From Pseudomonas crudilactis (GTDB lineage Bacteria > Pseudomonadota > Gammaproteobacteria > Pseudomonadales > Pseudomonadaceae): a stretch of 64,000 nt of DNA. The notes under the pieces were generated by a model that saw only the letters and a list, made by a program, of their open reading frames with translations, was not told where the DNA came from and made no database searches. The stretch spans positions 186,001-250,000 of the forward strand of contig NZ_WXVV01000003.1 in the NCBI RefSeq assembly GCF_013433315.1, in the 5' to 3' direction. Of this stretch, positions 48,736 through 56,631 are shown piece by piece; positions within the stretch are counted from its first letter, which is position 1, and each line of letters begins with the position of its first letter. The position numbers and the translations under genes are program-made.

Positions 48736-49070
48736 GAGAATTCTCCTTGAGCGCACCAGGCGTTACGCGTTCGCAACATGATTTCCCTGTGCCAGCATCA
48801 GCATTGTCGGCATTCCTCGACCCTACAACTGTAAGAACGGATTAACACCTAAGTAGTACTCAGCGATAAAACGCAAAAAAACCACGTTTGGCGCTTTAGG
48901 CCTCTACTTTCGTTGGATATTTCGGCCTTCGTAATGGCGTTTTGTTCGGCCTGCGCTACCGTCAAATAGCGAAATAGTTACTTGTTCATAGCTGCCTGAT
49001 TGCGAATTTGTCTCGATGGAACCACGGGTCATTGCAAAAGACACAACGCAGCGGGAAAGGGAGAGCCGTC
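48736..49070. promoter_or_regulatory. Divergent promoter region flp / rcpC
   Basis: 335 bases between the flp and rcpC starts, clearly more AT-rich than its surroundings at ~48820-48990. It must hold the flp promoter and that of the eight-gene rcpC-tad operon; in P. aeruginosa both are PprB targets. Notable: CTACTTTC (48904-48911), which matches half of the palindrome upstream of pprB, and GTAGTACT near 48855. No clear -10/-35 pair could be assigned with confidence, and no small gene is seen. Confidence 0.6.
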
Positions 49071-50018
49071 ATGAACAGTCGCGTTACTTTAGGCTTGGCC
49101 GGATTGTTCTTGCTGGGTGCCATCGTCGCCGGATATTGGGGGCTCACCTTGAGCCGTCAGCCGGTTGCCGAACCGGCCACAGCACCGGTCGCCGTTGCCG
49201 TCGTACCACCGTCCGCGGAACCTGCGCCAGTCGAAGATCCTACCCGCCAACCGGTGGTAGTGCTGCTGCGCGACATTGCGCCGTTCGTGACAATCACGGC
49301 TGCCGATGTGGCGGTGGAAAAACTGCGCACCGCGCCCGCCGGCAGCCTCGGCACCGTCGATCAGGTGGTCGGTCGTACAGCGTGGCGGCCCTTGAGCGCC
49401 GGCAGTTGGCTGAGCGAAGAAAGCTTCGAACCCGGCAGCCGACTGTCCCGGATGATCCGCCCCGGTGAACGGGCGCTGGCCGTGGCGGTGGATGAAGTGA
49501 TCAACGCCGGCGGCCAACTCGCGCCCGGCGATTACGTCGACGTGCTGCTGTTTTTGCGCAAGGACGAAAACACCCCACAGGCCTCGGCGCAATTGGTCGT
49601 GCCAGCGGTCCGCGTGCTGGTGGTCGGCAGCCAGAGCGGCCTGACCAACGACGGCCAACCGGCCAGCCCGGCGCGCAGTGACGACGAACGCCTCAAACAA
49701 GAGCAGCAACGCATGGCCGCGCGCAGCGTGGTGCTCGCCGTGCCTGAAGCGTTGCTCAGCCGTTTGATGCTGGCGTCCGGCGCCGGTGTGTTGCGCCTCG
49801 CGGTGCGCAGTGCCGATGAACAGCAACTGGCGAAATACTGGGCCGGAGAAAACGACGCCGCCACCCGCCTCGATACACCGCGCCGTGACCTGCTCGAGTT
49901 CAGCCAGTTGTCCCTGAGGGCTCCCCCCAGAGTCATGGACGTGGCCGCTCAACCCGCCCCACGCAAAGCCACCGTGGAAGTGATTCGCGGTGCCGATACT
50001 GCACAACCCACTCCCTGA
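49071..50018 (+). CDS. rcpC: Flp pilus assembly protein RcpC/CpaB
   Basis: 315 aa from the ATG at 49071 preceded by GGGAGAG. N-terminal membrane anchor (VTLGLAGLFLLGAIVAGYWGLTL), a Pro/Val/Ala-rich linker, then SAF/CpaB domain: VVVLLRDIAPFVTITAADVAVEKL, RTAWRPLSAGSWLSEESF and RALAVAVDEVINAGGQLAPGDYVDVLLFL. Periplasmic factor needed for secretin function and pilus assembly. First gene of a tightly packed operon. Confidence 0.92.
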   Translation: MNSRVTLGLAGLFLLGAIVAGYWGLTLSRQPVAEPATAPVAVAVVPPSAEPAPVEDPTRQPVVVLLRDIAPFVTITAADVAVEKLRTAPAGSLGTVDQVVGRTAWRPLSAGSWLSEESFEPGSRLSRMIRPGERALAVAVDEVINAGGQLAPGDYVDVLLFLRKDENTPQASAQLVVPAVRVLVVGSQSGLTNDGQPASPARSDDERLKQEQQRMAARSVVLAVPEALLSRLMLASGAGVLRLAVRSADEQQLAKYWAGENDAATRLDTPRRDLLEFSQLSLRAPPRVMDVAAQPAPRKATVEVIRGADTAQPTP

Positions 50019-50039
50019 TTCGAGCAAGGACGCCTTTAC

Positions 50040-51290
50040 ATGCGCACACGCTTTACGCCCCTGTTCAACGGCTTGTTTCGAGCCTCGCTGTTGAGCGTCG
50101 CCTCGATCGGCACTGCCGTCGCCGCCACCGGCAACTGCGCCGCGCTCGGCTCGTTGCCGGCGACACTGGAAGTCGGCGAAGGCCTGCAACAGGCACTGCA
50201 ATCCCCCGTGGCGATCACTCGGGTGGCGGTGGGCGACCCGAAAATCGCCGATGTGCGCGTGACCGGTGATCAAGGCATCCTGCTGACCGGCGTCGCGCCA
50301 GGCGCCACTACGCTGATGATCTGGAGCGCCTGCGCCAGCGCGCCGCGCCAGAGCATGGTGTTCGTCCAGGGCAAGGCCAGTGCGGCGATGACCACGGTTT
50401 CCCTGCCGGCGACAGGTGATCCGACGTTGCCCTCGCAGGTGCAGACAGACATCCGCTTCGTCGAAGTCAGCCGGACCAAACTCAAAGAGGCCGGCACTTC
50501 AATCTACGGTAAAGGCTCGAACAACTTCCTGATCGGCGCTCCCGGCACGGTGCCGGGCACCGGCGTCAGACCGGGTACGGTGCCGATCATTGCGCCGAAC
50601 ATTCCCTTGGCCAACGACATGTTCAACATCGTCTGGGGCGGTGGCAGCAGCAAATTCCTCGGCATCGTCAACGCGCTGGAAGGCAGCGGGTTCGCCTACA
50701 CCCTGGCGCGGCCAAGCCTGGTGGCGTTGAGCGGGCAAAGCGCAAGCTTCCTTGCCGGCGGTGAAATTCCGATCCCGGTGCCCAGCGCCAACAGCAACAG
50801 CTACTCGATCGAATACAAGGAATTCGGTATCCGCCTGACCCTGACACCGACGGTGGTCAGCAACGACCGCATCGCCCTCAAAGTCGCCCCGGAAGTCAGC
50901 GAACTGGACTACAACAATGGCGTGACCATCGGCGGCACCACGGTGCCGGCGTTCACCATTCGCCGCACCGATACCAGCATCTCTCTGGCAGACGGAGAAA
51001 GCTTTGTCATCAGCGGTTTGATCAGCACCCGCAACGCCTCTGAAGTGAACAAATTCCCCGGCCTTGGCGACATCCCGGTGCTCGGTGCGTTCTTTCGCAA
51101 TTCATCGATCAATCGCGAAGAGCGAGAGTTGCTGATGATCGTCACCCCGCATCTGGTGCAGCCACTGGCGGCCAATGCGCCGCTGCCGTCGCTGCCCGGG
51201 GAAAGACTGCGCAACTACGATCCGAACTGGTATCGCTTGTACTTCCTCGAAAACGGCAACTTCGATAAACGCAGCGGGTTATCGCAATGA
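50040..51290 (+). CDS. rcpA: Flp pilus outer-membrane secretin RcpA/CpaC
   Basis: 416 aa. Signal peptide (SLLSVASIGTAVAA region), pilus-formation N-terminal domain (LEVGEGLQQALQSPVAITRVAVGD and VRVTGDQGILLTGVAPGATTLMIW), then secretin domain with GSGFAYTLARPSLVALSGQSA, FLAGGEIPIPV and the C-terminal LADGESFVISGLISTR...FPGLGDIPVLGAFFRN. Forms the outer-membrane channel for the Flp pilus. Its stop overlaps tadZ by 4 bases. Confidence 0.95.
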   Translation: MRTRFTPLFNGLFRASLLSVASIGTAVAATGNCAALGSLPATLEVGEGLQQALQSPVAITRVAVGDPKIADVRVTGDQGILLTGVAPGATTLMIWSACASAPRQSMVFVQGKASAAMTTVSLPATGDPTLPSQVQTDIRFVEVSRTKLKEAGTSIYGKGSNNFLIGAPGTVPGTGVRPGTVPIIAPNIPLANDMFNIVWGGGSSKFLGIVNALEGSGFAYTLARPSLVALSGQSASFLAGGEIPIPVPSANSNSYSIEYKEFGIRLTLTPTVVSNDRIALKVAPEVSELDYNNGVTIGGTTVPAFTIRRTDTSISLADGESFVISGLISTRNASEVNKFPGLGDIPVLGAFFRNSSINREERELLMIVTPHLVQPLAANAPLPSLPGERLRNYDPNWYRLYFLENGNFDKRSGLSQ

Positions 51291-52477
51291 GCCAGAGCCT
51301 GAGCCAGACCTTCCTCGCCATCACCCGCAACGACACCGATCTTGAGTGGCTGCAAGGGGCGCTGGCCCCCCTCGGTCAAGTGGTCAGCGCCGGTGGCGGC
51401 AGCCTTGACGAGTTGCTGGCGCTGGTCGACGTGACCTTTGCCAGCCTGGTTTTCGTCGGCCTCGATCGTGATCATCTGGTGGCCCAGAGCGCCTTGATTG
51501 AAGGCGTGCTGGAAGCCAAACCGATGCTTGCCATCGTCGCCCTCGGTGACGGCATGGATAACCAGTTGGTGCTCAATGCAATGCGTGCCGGTGCACGGGA
51601 TTTTGTCGCTTATGGCTCGCGCTCCAGTGAGGTAGCCGGGTTGGTGCGGCGTCTGAGTAAACGTCTGCCCGCGGTGACCCCCAACACGCAGCTTGGTGGC
51701 CTGACCGTGCTTTATGGTGTGCAGAGCAACGCCGACGGTGCTCTGCTCGCCAACCACATGGCGCTGGTGGTGCAGAAGAGTGGCCAGCAAACCCTGTTGC
51801 TCGATCTGGGCCTGCCGCGCGGTGACAGTCTGGCGTTGCTCGGGCTTGAGAGTTCGTTCCATTTCGGCGATGCGTTGCGGCACTTGCGGCGGCTCGACGC
51901 GACCCTGATCGACAGCGCCTTCACGAGCGCCGAAGCCGGTCTGCGCATTCTTGCCTACGCCAACGGCGACGAGCCACTGGAGCGTACCAGTGCCGCCGAG
52001 TTGTACATGTTGCTCAGCGCCCTGCGCCAACACTTCCAGCACATCGTGGTCAACCTCACCGGGCAACCCGACAGCGAAGCGCTGCGAACCTTCGTCAGCC
52101 ATTGCGACAAGCTGCTGTGGTACACCGATCAGAATGTGCTCGATTGTCGGCGCAACCTCGCGGTGCTCAACCTGTGGCGCGAAAAAGGCATGAAACTCGA
52201 CCACGGGCGATTGCTCGTGGACCGCTACCTGCGCCACGTCGCACCGGATTCCGAGACGCTCGGCAAGAGCTTTGGCCTGGAGGTGATTGCGGTGCTCGCC
52301 TACAGCCCGGAGATCCGTCTGAACGCGAAAAACCAGGGCGTCAGCCTGTTCGAGCTGGCCCCGCGTGAGGCCATCAGCCAGAGTCTGCGCACCCTCGGCG
52401 AACGCCTTGCGAAACGCTCCGAAGGCATGGCCAAACCCAAGGTCAGCTGGTTCGACCGCCTGCGAGGTACCTCATGA
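51287..52477 (+). CDS. tadZ: TadZ/CpaE-like pilus localisation protein
   Basis: 396 aa. N-terminal receiver-like domain (~10-125) followed by a MinD/ParA-like domain. The expected Walker A (KGGxGKT) is replaced by GVQSNADGALLANHMAL, although QTLLLDLGLPRGDSLALLG (Walker A' / switch region) is recognisable, so nucleotide binding may be lost or altered. TadZ is thought to place the Tad machine at the pole. Overlaps rcpA and tadA by 4 bases each. Confidence 0.9.
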   Translation: MSQSLSQTFLAITRNDTDLEWLQGALAPLGQVVSAGGGSLDELLALVDVTFASLVFVGLDRDHLVAQSALIEGVLEAKPMLAIVALGDGMDNQLVLNAMRAGARDFVAYGSRSSEVAGLVRRLSKRLPAVTPNTQLGGLTVLYGVQSNADGALLANHMALVVQKSGQQTLLLDLGLPRGDSLALLGLESSFHFGDALRHLRRLDATLIDSAFTSAEAGLRILAYANGDEPLERTSAAELYMLLSALRQHFQHIVVNLTGQPDSEALRTFVSHCDKLLWYTDQNVLDCRRNLAVLNLWREKGMKLDHGRLLVDRYLRHVAPDSETLGKSFGLEVIAVLAYSPEIRLNAKNQGVSLFELAPREAISQSLRTLGERLAKRSEGMAKPKVSWFDRLRGTS

Positions 52478-53745
52478 ACGGCGAGCAATTGTTTGGCGGG
52501 CCGCAGCGCAACGCGTCCGGCAACACTGATCACGACGGGCTGAAACTGGTACTGCACCGTTACATCATCGACGCCATCGAAGAGTCCGGGAAAAACCTGC
52601 TGGAAGGTTCGCGGCAGGTGCTGTCGCAGTTCGTCATCGACAAGGTTGCCGAGTACATCGCGCGCCTGCACCTGGCGATTTCCCGTTATGAAATGGAACG
52701 TCTGGCCGAAGAAATCGTTGATGAGCTGACCGGTTTCGGCCCGCTGGAAGTACTGTTGCGCGACAGCGCCGTCACTGAAATTCTGGTCAACGGCCCGCAC
52801 CGGGTGTTCATCGAACGCGATGGCGTGCTGCACTTGAGCGATCTGCGTTTTATCGATGCGCATCACGTCGAACGGGTGATGCAACGCATCCTCGCGCCGC
52901 TGGGGCGACGCCTCGATGAATCGTCGCCGATGGTCGATGCGCGCCTGCCCGATGGCAGCCGGGTCAACGCGATCATCCCGCCGATCGCCCTTGACGGGCC
53001 GTGCCTGTCGATCCGGAAGTTTCGCAAGGACATGCTCAAGAGCACCGACCTGATGGCGATGCAGACCATCGATCAGGCGATCTACGACTTCATCGAGGAG
53101 GCAGTGGGCAAGCGCTGCAACATCCTCATCAGTGGCGGTACCGGCACCGGTAAAACCACCTTGCTGAATATCCTCAGCCAGTTGATCAGTCCCCACGAAC
53201 GGCTGGTGACCATCGAGGACGTTGCCGAATTGCAGCTTGGCCATCCCCACGTCGTGCGCCTGGAAACGCGCCCGCCGAACGCCGAGGGCCACGGCGAAGT
53301 GAAAGCCAGCGACCTGATTCGCAACGCTCTGCGCATGCGCCCTGACCGGATTATCCTCGGTGAGATTCGCGGCGTTGAAGTCGTCGACGTCCTCACCGCA
53401 ATGAACACCGGCCACGATGGCTCGATGAGCACCGTCCACGCCAACAATGCTCAGGACGCTCTGCTGCGTCTGGAAACCCTGGTCGGACTGACCGGCCGCA
53501 CCATCGCCGAACGCACCTTGCGCCAGATGATCTGCGCCGCGCTGGACGTGGTGATTCAACTGACGCGAATGCCGGACGGGCGCCGTTGCGTCAGCGAAGT
53601 GGTGGAAGTGGTTGGCGTGCGTGACGACGTGTACGTCACCAATACCCTGTTTCGCCTTGATCGGCGCAGTGGCCTGGGCTTTCTGCGCGAAGCCATCAAC
53701 CCGGCCGGCGACAAGTTGCGCCGCGAACCGACGCTCGCGCACTGA
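52474..53745 (+). CDS. tadA: Flp pilus secretion ATPase TadA/CpaF
   Basis: 423 aa. Hexameric CpaF-type traffic ATPase: N-terminal helical region, GFGPLEVLLRDSAVTEILVN, Walker A GGTGTGKTT with K227, Asp box ERLVTIEDVAELQL, Walker B/His box region RIILGEIRGVE and GHDGSMSTVHANN. All motifs look intact. Powers Flp polymerisation and probably retraction. Overlaps tadZ; tadB begins 11 nt after its stop. Confidence 0.97.
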   Translation: MNGEQLFGGPQRNASGNTDHDGLKLVLHRYIIDAIEESGKNLLEGSRQVLSQFVIDKVAEYIARLHLAISRYEMERLAEEIVDELTGFGPLEVLLRDSAVTEILVNGPHRVFIERDGVLHLSDLRFIDAHHVERVMQRILAPLGRRLDESSPMVDARLPDGSRVNAIIPPIALDGPCLSIRKFRKDMLKSTDLMAMQTIDQAIYDFIEEAVGKRCNILISGGTGTGKTTLLNILSQLISPHERLVTIEDVAELQLGHPHVVRLETRPPNAEGHGEVKASDLIRNALRMRPDRIILGEIRGVEVVDVLTAMNTGHDGSMSTVHANNAQDALLRLETLVGLTGRTIAERTLRQMICAALDVVIQLTRMPDGRRCVSEVVEVVGVRDDVYVTNTLFRLDRRSGLGFLREAINPAGDKLRREPTLAH

Positions 53746-53756
53746 GGGCCGACGGC

Positions 53757-54641
53757 ATGCTCAAACCGTTGTTGCTGATCGTCATTTGCCTGGCCTTGCT
53801 CGGGCTGTCGCTGCGCCTGTTCTACAACAGCTGGCGCCAGAGTGGCACCGAGCGGGTGCTTGATCGGCTGAATCAGGGGCAGCCGCAAATGACCGTGAGC
53901 GCCCCTTATTGGGCCGGGCTGGAGCGCGCATTCCTGCGCGCGGGGTTGGGCCGGCCAACCGAGCGTATCGGGGTCTGGCTGTTGCTCTGGGCCTTCGCGA
54001 TTCTGATCGGATTTGCGCTGGCGGGATGGATCGGTCTGCTGGTGCTGATCGTGCTGCCACCGCTGGCGCTGCGTGTGTATGTCAGTTGGCGTTATCAGCG
54101 CCGATTGCGGCGAATGATCGAACAACTGCCGGCACTGCTCGATCACACCGTGCGCAGCCTGAAGTCCGGGCGTACCCTCGCTGACGCAGTGCTCGGTGGC
54201 ATCGAGGCCAGCGAGTATCCGTTGAAAGACGCCATGGCCCGGGTCCAGCGCAACGTGCAGTTGGGCGTAAGTCTGCCGGACGCCGTATCGGATCTGGCAG
54301 AGCTTTACGAGCGCGATGAGTTTCGCCTGTTCGCCCTCGGCCTCAAGGTCAATCATCGTTACGGCGGCAACGCCAGCGAGTTGCTGGAGAACCTGATCAA
54401 GATGATTCGCGAGCGCGATCAGGCCTCCCGCCAATTGCGTGCCATGACCGGCGAAACCCGCCTTACCGCGTGGGTGCTGGGCTTGTTGCCGATCATCATG
54501 GCCGGGTATTTCCTGATAGCCAATCCGGTTTATCTGGTCGCCATGTGGCACGACCCTTCCGGACAGCGGATGCTGGCCACGGCGTTCGGCATGCAGGTAA
54601 TCGGCAGTCTTCTACTCTGGCGGATGTTGCGCAGCCTATGA
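53757..54641 (+). CDS. tadB: Flp pilus assembly membrane protein TadB
   Basis: 294 aa, T2SSF/GspF-like inner-membrane platform protein. N-terminal helix (LLLIVICLALLGLSLRLFY), a pair of helices around WLLLWAFAILIGFALAGWIGLLVLIVLPPLAL (in part), cytoplasmic four-helix domain (LPALLDHTVRSLKSGRTLADAV...LFALGLKVNHRYGGNASELL) and C-terminal helices. Works with TadC under TadA. Its stop overlaps tadC by 4 bases. Confidence 0.95.
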   Translation: MLKPLLLIVICLALLGLSLRLFYNSWRQSGTERVLDRLNQGQPQMTVSAPYWAGLERAFLRAGLGRPTERIGVWLLLWAFAILIGFALAGWIGLLVLIVLPPLALRVYVSWRYQRRLRRMIEQLPALLDHTVRSLKSGRTLADAVLGGIEASEYPLKDAMARVQRNVQLGVSLPDAVSDLAELYERDEFRLFALGLKVNHRYGGNASELLENLIKMIRERDQASRQLRAMTGETRLTAWVLGLLPIIMAGYFLIANPVYLVAMWHDPSGQRMLATAFGMQVIGSLLLWRMLRSL

Positions 54642-55528
54642 CGACACCCTTGATGATCAGCGCTTTGCTGCTGCTCGGCGCCGCGCTGTTGCTGCTGAGC
54701 AGTCTGTTCGACCAACGCCGCCGTACCCGGCAGATCAGCCGGCGCCTGGAGGGTGACCTGCTGCGGCAAAATCGCTTCGGCAACTTGCTGCAAGTGCTCG
54801 GCGACAGCAAAGTCGGGCAGCACAGCGTCAAACTCGACAACGAAACCCAAACCCTGCTCAACCGCCTGGGCTGGCGCAGCGCCCGCCAGCGTTCGCTGTT
54901 CGCTGCCTGTCAGATCGGTTCGCCGTTATTGCTGCTGGCCCTGACGGTGCTGCTGCAGTCGGTGTTTTTTCCCACCGTGCAAAGGCCGTGGATTGCACCG
55001 TTGTTCGCCCTCGGCGTCGGCTATCTGTTGCCCAAGCGGCTGCTGGTGATCGCGGTCGCGCGGCGGCAGAAACAACTGGCCAGTGAGATCAGCACGTTCA
55101 TTCCGCTACTGCGCATCCTCTTCGAATCCGGCATGGCCGTGGAGCAGGCATTGCGTGTGCTGAGCCATGAAGGCCAAGCCTTGCTGCCAGTGCTGACCCA
55201 AGAACTGCGGCTGGTGTTGAGCCGTGTCGATTCCGGCCTTGAACTGGGCGAAGAACTGAACAAAGCCACGCAATTGCTGGCGGTCGACGAGTTCACCGAC
55301 ACCTGCGTGATTCTTCAGCAGTTGCTGTATCAGGGGGGCGGGGCAATGAAATCACTGCTCTCGCTCAAGCAACTGCTCGATGACCGGCGCCTGACGCGCC
55401 TACAGGAATACATCTCGAAAATGTCCGCGAAAATGTCCGTCGTGATGATGCTGTTTCTCTTCCCGGCGTTATTGATTGTCCTCGCCGGCCCGGGTTTTAC
55501 CGCCCTGGCGAAGGCGTTGGGTGCTTGA
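54638..55528 (+). CDS. tadC: Flp pilus assembly membrane protein TadC
   Basis: 296 aa from the ATG at 54638; the frame is open upstream to 54470 but that part only reads tadB out of frame. Second T2SSF platform protein: N-terminal helix, helices around residues ~90-130, cytoplasmic domain with FIPLLRILFESGMAVEQAL and LYQGGGAMKSLLSLKQLL, and the final helix MMLFLFPALLIVLAGPGF. Coupled to tadB by ATGA and followed 9 nt later by tadD. Confidence 0.95.
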   Translation: MTTPLMISALLLLGAALLLLSSLFDQRRRTRQISRRLEGDLLRQNRFGNLLQVLGDSKVGQHSVKLDNETQTLLNRLGWRSARQRSLFAACQIGSPLLLLALTVLLQSVFFPTVQRPWIAPLFALGVGYLLPKRLLVIAVARRQKQLASEISTFIPLLRILFESGMAVEQALRVLSHEGQALLPVLTQELRLVLSRVDSGLELGEELNKATQLLAVDEFTDTCVILQQLLYQGGGAMKSLLSLKQLLDDRRLTRLQEYISKMSAKMSVVMMLFLFPALLIVLAGPGFTALAKALGA

Positions 55529-55537
55529 GGAGTGGTG

Positions 55538-56227
55538 ATGAAAGCAATGATTGCAGGTGTCTGTGTGCTGATGCTCGGGGGCTGCGCCAATACCGGGCAA
55601 AACCCGTGGGAGGCGCTGACCAACAACGCCAGTTGCGGCAAATTGAGTTCCGAACAACAGCTGTCACTGAATCTGGCCGACGACATGGCCAACGACGGCA
55701 AACTGCACGCCAGCCTGGCCAACCTGCAGAAACTGCCGGACAACCTCGCCGATGTGCGCCTGCGCAAGGCCAAGGTTTACCGTTTGCTCGGGCGCAGCGA
55801 AGCCGAGCCGTTGTATCGCAGCCTGCTCGGCACGTGTCTGGCTGCCGAGGCCGAGCATGGTCTGGGCCAACTCGCGGCAGCCAGGTCTGACTACGGTCAG
55901 GCTCAGGCGCACTTGCAACGTGCCGCACGGTTGGCGCCGACCGACGAAAAAATCCGCAATGATCTGGGGGTGGTTTACCTCAATCAATTGCGTATCGAAG
56001 ACGCGCGTTTCGAATTCCTCACCGCTATGGAGCTTAAGCAGAGCGACTCATTGGCGGCGTTGAATCTGGTGACACTGCTGCTCTATCAGGATGACTGGAC
56101 CCGCGCCGCCGAACTGGTCAGTCGCCTCGGTCTGAGCCCGGCGCAATTCAGCGAGGCCCAGAGCCGCGCGGAAAAACTCAAAGTGCCCAGCCCATCGCCT
56201 GCCGCCGTCACGGCGATGCTCAAGTAA
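55538..56227 (+). CDS. tadD: TadD-like TPR lipoprotein
   Basis: 229 aa from the ATG at 55538, five bases after GAGGAG; a GTG at 55532 falls inside that site. Lipobox LGGC (C16). Tetratricopeptide-type helical repeats follow (LADVRLRKAKVYRLLGRSEAE, AQAHLQRAARLAPTDEKIRNDLGVVYLNQ in part). TPR lipoproteins of Tad loci are thought to help secretin assembly. Confidence 0.92.
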   Translation: MKAMIAGVCVLMLGGCANTGQNPWEALTNNASCGKLSSEQQLSLNLADDMANDGKLHASLANLQKLPDNLADVRLRKAKVYRLLGRSEAEPLYRSLLGTCLAAEAEHGLGQLAAARSDYGQAQAHLQRAARLAPTDEKIRNDLGVVYLNQLRIEDARFEFLTAMELKQSDSLAALNLVTLLLYQDDWTRAAELVSRLGLSPAQFSEAQSRAEKLKVPSPSPAAVTAMLK

Positions 56228-56238
56228 GGAGACCTGCG

Positions 56239-56511
56239 ATGAAAACCGTGATGCTTTGCCTTGGCTTGCTGGCACTGCCACTGACCAGCTACGCCATCGA
56301 CGCTGGCCCGTCATCGGCCCAGCAACAGGAAACCGAAGGCTGGCTGCTGCTGCAAAGCCGCAACAAAGCCGCCTCACCGAAGGTGCAGACGGCTACGCCG
56401 ACAGAACGCGAACTGGCTATGCAGCGCTGGCTGAAAAGCTACCAGCATGAGATCCCGGAGTTTTTTGATCAGCAGCAGGGGGGCGAGGTCGCCAGTGGTT
56501 CGGGGGGCTGA
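56239..56511 (+). CDS. DUF3613 small secreted protein, last gene of the tad operon
   Basis: 90 aa. Signal peptide MKTVMLCLGLLALPLTSYA, then EGWLLLQSRNKAASP and ERELAMQRWLKSYQHEIPEFF, the DUF3613 core. It starts 11 nt after tadD with AAGGAGA upstream. Corresponds to the small gene next to tadD in P. aeruginosa (PA4298 position). Function unknown; association with Tad loci suggests a pilus accessory role. Confidence 0.88.
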   Translation: MKTVMLCLGLLALPLTSYAIDAGPSSAQQQETEGWLLLQSRNKAASPKVQTATPTERELAMQRWLKSYQHEIPEFFDQQQGGEVASGSGG

Positions 56512-56539
56512 GTTGCCTCACAGGTTACCGCGTCATCGT

Positions 56540-56607
56540 TCATCGCGAGCAGGCTCACTCCTTCAGCGGAACACACGCGAAATGCAGGCGTGAGCCTGCT
56601 CGCGAAT
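56540..56607. repeat. REP doublet (REPIN) between the tad operon and the TpsB gene
   Basis: Near-complementary arms around CGCGAGCAGGCTCACTCC (56544-56561) and AGGCGTGAGCCTGCTCGCGA (56586-56605), spacer ~24 nt, placed between two convergent transcription units. Variant core with GTGAGC instead of GCGAGC. Confidence 0.82.
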
Positions 56608-56631
56608 GCACTCAGACAAGCGCCGCCCCCT

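Noticed and set aside
48921..48952. TTCGGCCT repeated twice in the flp/rcpC gap and TTCGGCC near fppA (46604) as possible PprB boxes
   Set aside because: ATTCGGCCA also occurs upstream of the unrelated DUF2333 gene (29162-29170), so the motif is not specific to the pilus locus.
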